From Oryzobacter faecalis (GTDB lineage Bacteria; Actinomycetota; Actinomycetes; Actinomycetales; Dermatophilaceae), in contig NZ_JBKOFW010000001.1 in assembly GCF_046764005.1 (NCBI RefSeq), forward strand, positions 186,001-250,000: a stretch of DNA of 64,000 bases, given 5' to 3'. The first letter of the stretch is position 1, and each line of letters starts with the position of its first letter. The translations under genes and the position numbers were made by a program. Of this stretch, positions 1 to 7,061 are shown in pieces. The notes beneath the pieces were generated by a model, which saw nothing but the letters and a program-made list of their open reading frames with translations, did not search any database and was not told the DNA's origin.

Positions 1-341
1 ACCGGCGCCTGCTCGGGTTCGTGTACCGGCCCGGCGACGAGCCTCCCGAGGAGGGGCCGGACGACGCCGACTGGCTCGTCCTCACCCTGCCCGACGGCAG
101 CCGCGCCCTCGCCTTCCAGCAGGTCGAGTCGCTGACCCCCACGACCTGGCCGTCGCCCGAGGTCCCGATGCAGCTGCACCTCGACCTCACCGTCCCCGAC
201 GTGGGAGCGCTCGAGCAGGCCCGGCGCGACGCCGAGGGGTACGGGGCCACGCTCCTGCTCGACCGCACCGACGACGAGGAGGAGCCGCTCTACGTCCTCG
301 CCGACCCGTCGGGCCACCCGTTCTGCATCTTCGTCGCCTGA
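1..341 (+). CDS. VOC (glyoxalase-like) family protein, 5' truncated by window edge
   Basis: C-terminal part of a vicinal-oxygen-chelate fold protein. The reading frame is open from base 3 (RRLLGFVYRPGDE...), which resembles the 'FW..LLG' start of a VOC module, so the gene begins upstream and the GTG at 21 is probably internal. The second half has the repeated VOC pattern: 'LHLDLTVPD' for one beta strand and metal-site histidine, then 'LADPSGHPFCIF' near the end, typical of family members annotated as glyoxalase or dioxygenase. The substrate cannot be told. It reads toward the small membrane-protein gene 55 bases downstream. Confidence 0.8.
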   Translation, partial: RRLLGFVYRPGDEPPEEGPDDADWLVLTLPDGSRALAFQQVESLTPTTWPSPEVPMQLHLDLTVPDVGALEQARRDAEGYGATLLLDRTDDEEEPLYVLADPSGHPFCIFVA

Positions 342-396
342 CAGCGGCCCGCCACGGGTGCATCCTGAACCCTGAGGCGGCCGGAGGAGGCGGGCG

Positions 397-816
397 ATGG
401 ACGACGCGCACGTGGCCACCGCACCGTGGGCCGGCGTCGCGTGGTGGACCCTCGTCGGGGCCCTCGCGGGGTTCGTCGTCCTCGCCCTGCTCTCCGTCGG
501 GGTGTTCGTCGCGCCGCTCGTCGTCGTGCTCGGGGCGGGTGGGCTCGTGTCGGCCCGGCTGCGTCGCGGGATGGCGCCGGGGCTGCCCCTCGGGCTCTCG
601 ACCGCGCCCCTCTGGCTCGCCTGGCTGAACCGCTCCGGCCCCGGCACGGTGTGCGAGACGACGGCGACCTCGCAGGCGTGCTCGGACCAGCTCTCGCCGT
701 GGCCGCTCCTCGGCCTCGGCCTCGTCCTCGCCGCGGCGGGTCTGGTCCTCGCCGCTCGAGCGGTCCGGGCGGGCGTCCCCACCCCTGTCCAGCCCGGGGT
801 CCCGGGGCCGTCGTGA
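397..816 (+). CDS. small multi-pass membrane protein of unknown function
   Basis: 139 residues that I do not recognise as a named family. Two adjacent hydrophobic stretches lie at about residues 17-50, a third around 63-75 and a fourth near 103-122. A polar loop between the third and fourth holds two cysteines (TVCETTATSQACSD) that could form an extracytoplasmic disulfide. The tail is Pro/Gly rich. The ATG has a strong GGAGGAGG Shine-Dalgarno 7-8 bases upstream, which fixes the start and supports a real gene. The alternative frame over the same region lacks such a site. Confidence 0.65.
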   Translation: MDDAHVATAPWAGVAWWTLVGALAGFVVLALLSVGVFVAPLVVVLGAGGLVSARLRRGMAPGLPLGLSTAPLWLAWLNRSGPGTVCETTATSQACSDQLSPWPLLGLGLVLAAAGLVLAARAVRAGVPTPVQPGVPGPS

Positions 817-830
817 GCGCCGCGCCGACC

Positions 831-838
831 TAGACTGG
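831..838 (+). promoter_or_regulatory. leaderless -10 element TAGACTGG before cysteine desulfurase
   Basis: A TAGACT -10 hexamer followed by GG ends 6-8 bases before the GTG at 845. This is the spacing of a leaderless actinobacterial promoter, and no Shine-Dalgarno is present. Confidence 0.55.
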
Positions 839-844
839 ACGGTC

Positions 845-2026
845 GTGACCCACTACCTCGACCACGCGGCGACCACGCCGATGCTCCCGGCCGCGGTCGA
901 GGCCCTCGCCGAGCAGGCGGCACGGGTCGGCAACGCCTCCTCGCTGCACACGTCGGGTCGGGCGGCGCGGGCCGTCGTCGAGGAGTCGCGCGAGCGGATC
1001 GCCGCCGTCCTCGGCGCACGGCCGAGCGAGGTCGTCTTCACGTCCGGGGGCACCGAGGCCGACAACCTCGCGGTCAAGGGGACGTGGGCCGCGCAGGGCC
1101 GCCAGGACGCCGCCCGCAGGCGCCTCGTCGTGAGCGCGATCGAGCACCACGCGGTCCTCGACCCCGTCGAGCACCTCGTCCGCCGCCACGGCGCCACCGT
1201 GACGTGGCTCGAGCCGGACCGGTGCGGCCACCTGTCCGTCGACGCGCTCCGCGCCGCGCTCGACGGGGCCGACGACGTCGCCCTCGTCAGCGTCATGTGG
1301 GCCAACAACGAGGTCGGCACGGTGCAGCCGGTTGCCGAGCTGGCGGCGGTCGCGCGCGAGCACGGGGTGCCGTTCCACACCGACGCCGTCCAGGCGGTCG
1401 CGCACCTGCCCGTGCGCTTCGAGGAGTCCGGCGCCGACCTGATGACGGTGAGCGGCCACAAGGTCGGCGGCCCGCTCGGCGTCGGGGCGCTCCTCGCTCG
1501 GCGGGAGGCGCGGCTGGTGCCGCTCGTCCACGGCGGGGGGCAGGAGCGCCAGGTGCGCAGCGGCACCCTCGACGTGCCCGCCATCCGCTCGCTCGCCGTC
1601 GCTCTGGAGGAGACCGTCGCGGTGCGCGACGTCGAGGCCAAGCGGGTCATGGGGCTGCGCGACCGCCTCGTCGAGGGCGCGCTCGGGCTCGGCCTCGACA
1701 TCACCGTCTCCGGGTGCTGGTCGGCAGGGGACGCCGCGCGCCGGCTCGCCGGCAACGTCCACCTCCTCGTCCCCGGGTGCGAGGGGGACTCGCTGCTCTA
1801 CCTCCTCGACGCCGCGGGTGTCGAGTGCAGCACCGGCTCGGCCTGCCAGGCCGGCGTGCCGCAGCCGAGCCACGTCCTCCTCGCCATGGGGTACGCCGAG
1901 GCCGAGGCGCGCGGCGCCCTGCGGCTGTCGCTGGGGCACACCTCCACCGAGGCCGACGTCGACGCCGCCCTCGCCGCGCTCCCCGGGGTCGTCGAGCGGG
2001 CCAGGCGGGCCGGGGGCTTCCGCTGA
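845..2026 (+). CDS. iscS: cysteine desulfurase (IscS/NifS class V aminotransferase)
   Basis: PLP enzyme that removes sulfur from cysteine as an enzyme-bound persulfide, here most likely supplying MnmA for tRNA thiolation. The 393 residues match the family length. 'YLDHAATTP' is the classic N terminus, the PLP lysine is in 'SGHK' (about K206), and the active-site loop reads 'CSTGSAC', with the catalytic cysteine expected at about C334 and an extra cysteine at C328. The stop overlaps the ATG of mnmA (TGATG), so the two are translationally coupled. The start is GTG behind a leaderless -10 element. No IscU or Fe-S assembly genes are nearby, which favours a tRNA-sulfur role; the same pair occurs in mycobacteria. 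Confidence 0.92.
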   Translation: MTHYLDHAATTPMLPAAVEALAEQAARVGNASSLHTSGRAARAVVEESRERIAAVLGARPSEVVFTSGGTEADNLAVKGTWAAQGRQDAARRRLVVSAIEHHAVLDPVEHLVRRHGATVTWLEPDRCGHLSVDALRAALDGADDVALVSVMWANNEVGTVQPVAELAAVAREHGVPFHTDAVQAVAHLPVRFEESGADLMTVSGHKVGGPLGVGALLARREARLVPLVHGGGQERQVRSGTLDVPAIRSLAVALEETVAVRDVEAKRVMGLRDRLVEGALGLGLDITVSGCWSAGDAARRLAGNVHLLVPGCEGDSLLYLLDAAGVECSTGSACQAGVPQPSHVLLAMGYAEAEARGALRLSLGHTSTEADVDAALAALPGVVERARRAGGFR

Positions 2027-3111
2027 TGCGGGTCGTCGCGGCCATGTCCGGCGGTGTCGACTCCGCCGTCGCCGCGGCCCGGATGGTCGACGCCGGCCAC
2101 GAGGTCGTCGGCGTCCACCTCGCCCTCTCGCGGTCGGCGGCCACCCTGCGCGAGTCGGCCCGGGGGTGCTGCACCATCGAGGACGCCGGCGACGCGCGAC
2201 GGGTCGCCGACCGGCTCGGCATCCCCTTCTACGTCTGGGACCTCGCGAGCCGCTTCGAGCGGGACGTCGTCGAGGACTTCGTCGCCGAGTACGCCGCGGG
2301 GCGCACACCGAACCCCTGCCTGCGGTGCAACGAGCGGATCAAGTTCGCCGGGCTGCTCGACAAGGCGGTGGCCCTCGGTTTCGACGCCGTCGCGACGGGG
2401 CACTACGCGCAGGTCGTCGACGGGCCGGGAGGGCGCGAGCTGCACCGGGCGGTCGACCCCGCCAAGGACCAGTCCTACGTCCTCGGGGTCCTCGACGCCG
2501 AGCAGCTCTCCCGCTCGTTCTTCCCCCTCGGCGGCTCGACGAAGCCCGAGGTGCGCGAGGAGGCCGCGGCGCGCGGGTTCGCGGTCGCGCGGAAGCCGGA
2601 CAGCCACGACATCTGCTTCATCCCCGACGGCGACACCCGCGGCTGGCTCGACCGGCGGCTGGGGGAGCGCGAGGGCGAGCTCGTCGATGCCGCCACCGGG
2701 GCCGTCGTGGGCCGGCACGGCGGCGCCCACGGCTTCACCGTCGGGCAGCGCCGCGGCCTCGGCCTCGACCGCTCCGCGCTCGACGGCGAGCCGCGCTACG
2801 TCGTCGAGGTCGACGCGCCCGCCAACCGCGTCGTCATCGGGACGGCGGACCTGCTCGGGGTCGACGTCGTCGAGGGCGACCACCTGCGCTGGTGTGGTCC
2901 GGCTCCCTCCGGCGAGGTCCGGGTCGGTGCCCAGGTGCGTGCGCACGGCGAGGAGGTGCCGGCCACGGCCGTCGTGGAGGAGGGCGAGCGGCTGCGGGTC
3001 GGCCTCGACCGGCGCGTGCGCGGGGTCGCGCCGGGCCAGTCGGTCGTGCTCTACGCGGGCACCCGCGTCGTGGGCTCCGCGACGATCAGCGCCACCTCCC
3101 GCGCCGCCTGA
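2026..3111 (+). CDS. mnmA: tRNA-specific 2-thiouridylase MnmA
   Basis: ATP-dependent enzyme that adenylates and thiolates U34 in the anticodon of Glu, Gln and Lys tRNAs, taking sulfur from the upstream desulfurase. The 361 residues begin with the PP-loop 'SGGVDS' (residues 8-13). The two catalytic cysteines are visible at about C98 ('NPCLRCN') and C197 ('SHDICFIPDGD'). 'GFTVGQRRGLG' and the C-terminal beta-barrel follow. The ATG at 2026 overlaps the preceding stop codon by one base. A 21-bp perfect hairpin lies 50 bases after the stop and probably ends the transcript. Confidence 0.95.
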   Translation: MRVVAAMSGGVDSAVAAARMVDAGHEVVGVHLALSRSAATLRESARGCCTIEDAGDARRVADRLGIPFYVWDLASRFERDVVEDFVAEYAAGRTPNPCLRCNERIKFAGLLDKAVALGFDAVATGHYAQVVDGPGGRELHRAVDPAKDQSYVLGVLDAEQLSRSFFPLGGSTKPEVREEAAARGFAVARKPDSHDICFIPDGDTRGWLDRRLGEREGELVDAATGAVVGRHGGAHGFTVGQRRGLGLDRSALDGEPRYVVEVDAPANRVVIGTADLLGVDVVEGDHLRWCGPAPSGEVRVGAQVRAHGEEVPATAVVEEGERLRVGLDRRVRGVAPGQSVVLYAGTRVVGSATISATSRAA

Positions 3112-3161
3112 GCGCCGCCGGGCGTCCTGCCTGCGTCGCCACCGACCTCCGGCCGGACGCG

Positions 3162-3209
3162 GGACGTGGGTGAAGATCGTCGGCTGGGCGACGATCTTCA
3201 CCCACGTCC
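3162..3209. repeat. palindromic repeat, family A copy 1
   Basis: Perfect inverted repeat with 21-bp arms beginning GGACGTGGGTGAAGATCG and a 6-base loop (3183-3188). It lies between convergent genes, 50 bases after the mnmA stop and 29 bases after the protease stop. Related copies are at 5959-6004 and 61034-61085. There is no T-tract. It probably acts as a bidirectional terminator or a REP-like element. Confidence 0.85.
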
Positions 3210-3237
3210 GTGGTCCGCCGGGTGGTGCGTCAGTGCG

Positions 3238-4737
3238 TCACCGGACGACGCGGAGGGCGTTGACCTCACCGGCGCCGTAGAACCCGTTCTTGGCACCGCC
3301 GTAGCAGGTGGCCGAGTAGTCGGCACCGCTCGGGATGTTCGGGACCGGGTTGTACACCCCCTCCGGGCACTCGAGCGGGGTGGCCGTGCGCTGGAGGAAG
3401 GACGCGAGCTGCGCGGGCGCCATCCCCGGGTGGGCCGAGACCGCGAGGGCCGCGACACCGGCGACGTGCGGCGACGCCATCGAGGTGCCCTGCTTGTAGC
3501 CCCAGCCGTTGACCTTGGTCGCGGCGTTCCAGGTCGTCGACAGGATGCCGTCGGTCAGGGTCGAGCTGGCGCCCCGGGTGCGGAAACGGGTGTCACCACC
3601 GGGCGCGGCGACCTCGACGACGCCCTGGCCGTACGAGGAGTAGTACGACTTCTGCTGGGTCGGGCCGGTCGCGGACACGGTCACGACGCCAGGGGCCTCT
3701 GCGGGCAGGTCGACGCAGGCGCCGTTGATCTCGCGGGTCTCCACGGGGGAGCTGCCGTCGTTCGGGCTGCCGTCGTCGACGAACTTGTGCTGGAGGTCGA
3801 CGTTGCTGTTCCCGGCCGAGGCGATGTTGAGGACGCCCTCGCCCGCGGAGTGGCGGATGGCGCGCTGGATCGCCTGCCACACCGGCCGCTGGCGGGGGTC
3901 GTTCTTGCAGTTGAACTCCCACGGGTCGATGTAGTAGCTGTTGTTCGTCACCTCCATGCCGTGCTCGGCCGCCCACATGAAGCCGCAGACCGCGGCCTCG
4001 GGGTAGATGAAGCCGTCGTCGTTGACGACCTTGACCGACGCGACCTTCACGCCCGGGGCCACACCCGCCACGCCGACGCCGTTGATGGCGGCCGCGATGG
4101 TGCCCGCGACGTGGGTGCCGTGGTCGGAGGTCGTGGGGTTCCACGCCGCTTCGGAGGTGTCGACGACGCCGCCGAGGCAGGAGGCGCTCTGGTCCTTGGC
4201 GATCTGGGACGCGAGGTCGGGGTGGGTGCTCGAGATCCCGCTGTCGAGGACGCCGACGGTGACCGAGGAGTCACCCGTGGTGACGGCGTGAGCGTCGTCG
4301 ACGTCGATCTGGCGCATGTCCCACTGGTTGGTCCACAGCGGCTCGGCGGTGGGGTTCCCCGCGGCCGCGGCGACCTCCTCGGCGGACAGCGCGGAGGTCT
4401 CGCCCTCGTCGAGGCGGCTGCCGAGGCCGGCGGTCGACGCGACCGACTCGACACCGGCGCCCGCGACCTTCGTGGTGAACGCGGTGCTGGTCGATCGCGC
4501 CACGAGGACGCCGATCGCGTCGTAGCTGGCGACGACGCTGCCGCCGGCCGCGGCGACGCGGCTCTTCGCCGTCGCGGTGCCCTGCCCCTGCGGGGCGAGG
4601 ACGAGGTAGGTCTGGTCGGCGCCGGTGGTGGCCGGGGCGGCCGCGGTGGCGGTGGCGCTGCCGGCGAGGACGGCGCCGCCGGCGAGGACGGCGCAGGCCG
4701 CCGTGCCGACGAGTCTGGATCGGGGTACGCGGGTCAC
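3238..4737 (-). CDS. secreted S8 family serine protease (subtilisin-like)
   Basis: Exported subtilase of 499 residues. It has a Sec signal peptide (basic N terminus, hydrophobic 'AACAVLAGGAVLAGSATATAAA', residues about 10-34), an inhibitor_I9-like propeptide (about 40-105), then the catalytic domain. The triad is D165 in 'VLDSGIS', H206 in 'DHGTHVAGT' and S419 in 'GTSMASPHVAG'. The loop 'VTNNSYYIDP' and the C-terminal 'TCYGGAKNGFYGAGEVNA' resemble lantibiotic-leader-peptidase-like or extracellular actinobacterial subtilases. The start is GTG with AGGGAG 7 bases upstream. A putative TAGGTT -10 sits in a palindrome near 4795-4813. No substrate or maturation cluster is adjacent, so a general extracellular protease is the simplest reading. 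Confidence 0.92.
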   Translation of the reverse strand: MTRVPRSRLVGTAACAVLAGGAVLAGSATATAAAPATTGADQTYLVLAPQGQGTATAKSRVAAAGGSVVASYDAIGVLVARSTSTAFTTKVAGAGVESVASTAGLGSRLDEGETSALSAEEVAAAAGNPTAEPLWTNQWDMRQIDVDDAHAVTTGDSSVTVGVLDSGISSTHPDLASQIAKDQSASCLGGVVDTSEAAWNPTTSDHGTHVAGTIAAAINGVGVAGVAPGVKVASVKVVNDDGFIYPEAAVCGFMWAAEHGMEVTNNSYYIDPWEFNCKNDPRQRPVWQAIQRAIRHSAGEGVLNIASAGNSNVDLQHKFVDDGSPNDGSSPVETREINGACVDLPAEAPGVVTVSATGPTQQKSYYSSYGQGVVEVAAPGGDTRFRTRGASSTLTDGILSTTWNAATKVNGWGYKQGTSMASPHVAGVAALAVSAHPGMAPAQLASFLQRTATPLECPEGVYNPVPNIPSGADYSATCYGGAKNGFYGAGEVNALRVVR

Positions 4738-4883
4738 GAGGTCTCCCTAGGGATGTGAGCAGGGTCGGCGCCGACGGGTGGCGACGGCGCCCGGGCCAAC
4801 CTAGGTCGGCCCGGCGCGGGGGCGGGGGATCGGTGCAGCCTTTCTGGGACGGACCCGCTGGTCGGGGCGCCGGGCTGGCGGAA

Positions 4884-4901
4884 TAGTTGATGTGTCAACT
4901 A
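4884..4901. promoter_or_regulatory. perfect 7-4-7 inverted repeat, probable MarR-type operator for pirin gene
   Basis: TAGTTGA-TGTG-TCAACTA, a perfect palindrome 58 bases upstream of the pirin start and AT-rich against the local background. The length and symmetry match operators of MarR-family regulators. The protease promoter lies to its left, so it sits between divergent genes but much closer to pirin. Confidence 0.55.
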
Positions 4902-4958
4902 CTGTTGGAGTGGTCGAGGCCCCGGAACCGGGGCCGGACGCCAGAGGAGATGGTGAGC

Positions 4959-5933
4959 ATGCCGGCCGTGACCGTCGACAACATCCTGACCCTGCCCCGG
5001 GTCGCCGAGCCCGTGACGGGTGCCGTGAGCCGCCCGGTGCGGTCGGTGACGACGGCCCCCCAGGGCTTCGAGGGGGAGGGCTTCCCCGTGCGCCGCGCGT
5101 TCGCCGGTGTCGACCTCGCGGCCCTCGACCCGTTCATCCACATGGACCAGATGGGGGAGGTCGAGTACGCGCCGGGTGAGCCCAAGGGCACCGCGTGGCA
5201 CCCGCACCGCGGCTTCGAGACCGTCACCTACATCATCGACGGCACGTTCGTGCACCGGGACTCCAACGGCGGCGGCGGCACGATCACCAACGGCGACACG
5301 CAGTGGATGACGGCCGGTTCGGGCCTGCTCCACATCGAGGTCCCGCCGGAGGAGCTCGTCGTCAGCGGCGGCCTCTTCCACGGCCTCCAGCTGTGGGTCA
5401 ACCTGCCGCGCTCGCAGAAGATGTCGCCCCCGCGCTACCAGGACATCCGCGGCGGTGACGTCGCCCTCGTGTCCACCCCCGACGGCGGCGCCCTCGTGCG
5501 GGTCATCGCCGGCGAGCTCGACGGCCACCAGGGGCCGGGCATCACGCACACGCCGATCACCGCGCTGCACGCGACCGTGGCGCCCGGGGCGCGAGTGCGC
5601 CTGCCGTGGAACCAGGACTACAACGCCCTGGTCTACGTGCTCAACGGCAAGGGCACGGTCGGTCCGGACCGCCGCCCGATCCGCATGGGGCAGCTCGCCG
5701 TCCTCGGTGCCGGCGACCTCATCGAGGTCGGCGCCGACGAGAGCCAGGAGAGCCGCAGCCCGAGCCTGGACCTCTACATCCTCGGCGGGCGGCCGATCCG
5801 CGAGCCGGTCGCCGCGTACGGGCCGTTCGTCATGAACACCCGCGCCGAGCTCGTGCAGGCGTTCGAGGACTTCCAGGCCGGCCGGCTCGGGACCATCCCG
5901 ACCGAGCCGCACCCCGGGCACGACGTCCTCTGA
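4959..5933 (+). CDS. pirin family cupin protein
   Basis: Bicupin of 324 residues from the chosen ATG at 4959, preceded by AGAGGAG 9 bases upstream. Longer in-frame starts exist but would run through the operator. The N-terminal cupin holds the metal-binding pattern 'HPHRGFETVTYIIDG' (His, His, Glu), followed by 'DTQWMTAGSGLLHIE', which is diagnostic of pirins. A C-terminal cupin follows with 'VYVLNGKG'. Pirins include quercetin 2,3-dioxygenases and redox-sensing proteins; the substrate is unknown here. An electrophile- or oxidant-induced role fits the MarR-type operator in front. It is monocistronic and ends 25 bases before a family A palindrome. Confidence 0.9.
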   Translation: MPAVTVDNILTLPRVAEPVTGAVSRPVRSVTTAPQGFEGEGFPVRRAFAGVDLAALDPFIHMDQMGEVEYAPGEPKGTAWHPHRGFETVTYIIDGTFVHRDSNGGGGTITNGDTQWMTAGSGLLHIEVPPEELVVSGGLFHGLQLWVNLPRSQKMSPPRYQDIRGGDVALVSTPDGGALVRVIAGELDGHQGPGITHTPITALHATVAPGARVRLPWNQDYNALVYVLNGKGTVGPDRRPIRMGQLAVLGAGDLIEVGADESQESRSPSLDLYILGGRPIREPVAAYGPFVMNTRAELVQAFEDFQAGRLGTIPTEPHPGHDVL

Positions 5934-5958
5934 CGAGGCGCCGCCGCCCCGACCGCCT

Positions 5959-6004
5959 GACGTGGGTGGAGATCGTCGCCCGGGCGAGGATCTCCACCCA
6001 CGTC
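5959..6004. repeat. palindromic repeat, family A copy 2
   Basis: Near-perfect hairpin: a 16-bp arm GACGTGGGTGGAGATC pairs with 5989-6004, then one mismatch and five more pairs around a 2-base tip. Compared with copy 1, a GAAG/CTTC step is replaced by GGAG/CTCC, so both arms changed together. It lies between the convergent pirin and extensin-like genes. Confidence 0.82.
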
Positions 6005-6042
6005 CGCGTGGAGGCCGCGGTGCGGGGCGGGGCCTCGCCGGG

Positions 6043-6867
6043 TCAGGGAGCCGGGTAGGACTGGGTGCCGTAGCCCTTGCGCATGCTGGCCCGGTTGAAG
6101 GCGAGCCAGCGCGACTGCGTCGTGATGGTGCCCGTGGTCACGCCCGCCGCGCGCAGCACCCGCGTGGAGTGGCTCGAGGTCTGGGACCCCCAGATGCCGT
6201 CGATCGTCGTCGGCAGGCCCCACACGTATCGGCAGCAGGCCTGGACGTGCTGCACCTGCGCCGAGGAGCCGCTGTCGAAGCTGCTGTTGCCCGTCCCCGA
6301 CACGAGGTTGTCGATGTGGATGTGGTTGTGGTGGGCCGAGTTGTACAGGTAGGTCAGCACGTTGCGGAAGTGGTGGTGCGCCGACGCCGAGGTGGCCCAG
6401 TAGCGGCGCCGGGTGAGGGCGAGGTCGCTGCCCGTGAGGGTGCGCCACTGGTCGTACCGCGCCGTGAAGCGGCGGGTGCTCCCGGTGTAGATGCGGGAGA
6501 GGTCGAAGCCCCGGCCGTTGTTGTGCGCCTCGGTGACCCGGTGGTCGGTGTGTGCGCCGTACCCCCACACGCGCGAGGCGTCAGGCCAGGAGGAGGGGGT
6601 GTTGGCGTTCCAGAAGGCCAGCCAGGAGTCGAGCCGGTCGTGGAACGAAGGGCGGTAGCCCCACGAGGCCAGCGCGCCGTTGACCTCGTAGACGGTCCGG
6701 GCGCCGTTGATGCCCGAGTACGTCGTGATGGTGCCGTGGGCCGCGGCGGGTCCGGCGCCGGCGAGCAGCGCGCCCCCCGTGCCGGCGAGGCCGAGCGCCC
6801 CCGCGCCCAGCGCCCCGCCGAGGATGGTGCGGCGGCTCGTCGTCGCCCGGTCGTCGTGCGTGGCCAT
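6043..6867 (-). CDS. Tat-exported extensin-like / peptidoglycan-hydrolase-like protein
   Basis: 274 residues starting at an ATG preceded by AGAGGGGA. Residues 1-45 form a twin-arginine signal ('SRRTILGG', long hydrophobic core, Ala-rich cleavage region 'GPAAAHG'). The mature part has 'GYGAHTDHR', 'GRGFDLSRI' and the terminal metal-binding-looking 'HHNHIHIDN', which recall the extensin-like C-terminal/VanY-type zinc fold. The last about 60 residues ('VQHVQACCRYVWGLPTTIDGIWGSQT') resemble a peptidoglycan-binding helical repeat. I infer a folded, possibly metal-loaded cell-wall protein. Enzymatic activity and substrate are unproved. It is separated from the upstream MocR gene by a family B palindrome. 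Confidence 0.7.
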   Translation of the reverse strand: MATHDDRATTSRRTILGGALGAGALGLAGTGGALLAGAGPAAAHGTITTYSGINGARTVYEVNGALASWGYRPSFHDRLDSWLAFWNANTPSSWPDASRVWGYGAHTDHRVTEAHNNGRGFDLSRIYTGSTRRFTARYDQWRTLTGSDLALTRRRYWATSASAHHHFRNVLTYLYNSAHHNHIHIDNLVSGTGNSSFDSGSSAQVQHVQACCRYVWGLPTTIDGIWGSQTSSHSTRVLRAAGVTTGTITTQSRWLAFNRASMRKGYGTQSYPAP

Positions 6868-6984
6868 GCGATTCCCCTCTCGTGGTGTCGAGGACACGTC
6901 CCCCGCGTCCCCCGGCCGCGACGCTAGGCGCGCGGGGCGGTTGGGGTCGATGGGGAGCACTCCCCGCGAGGGGCCCGCTCGACC

Positions 6985-7040
6985 GCGACCTACCGCCTGG
7001 TCAGTGCTGTGATCACGACACTGACCAGGCGGTAGGTCGC
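6985..7040. repeat. palindromic repeat, family B copy 1
   Basis: Perfect 22-bp arms (GCGACCTACCGCCTGGTC + AGTG, 6985-7006, pairing with 7019-7040). The 12-base centre itself contains GTGATCAC, so almost all 56 bases are symmetric. It starts 22 bases beyond the MocR stop. A sister copy at 43643-43700 shares the outer 17 bases and differs inside by paired changes. Confidence 0.85.
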
Positions 7041-7061
7041 GCTGCAACGTCTCGAGGTCGG

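Noticed and set aside
1084..2025. 5' extension of the mnmA frame through the desulfurase gene
   Set aside because: Arg/Pro/Gly-rich shadow; MnmA similarity starts at 2026 with the PP-loop eight residues in.
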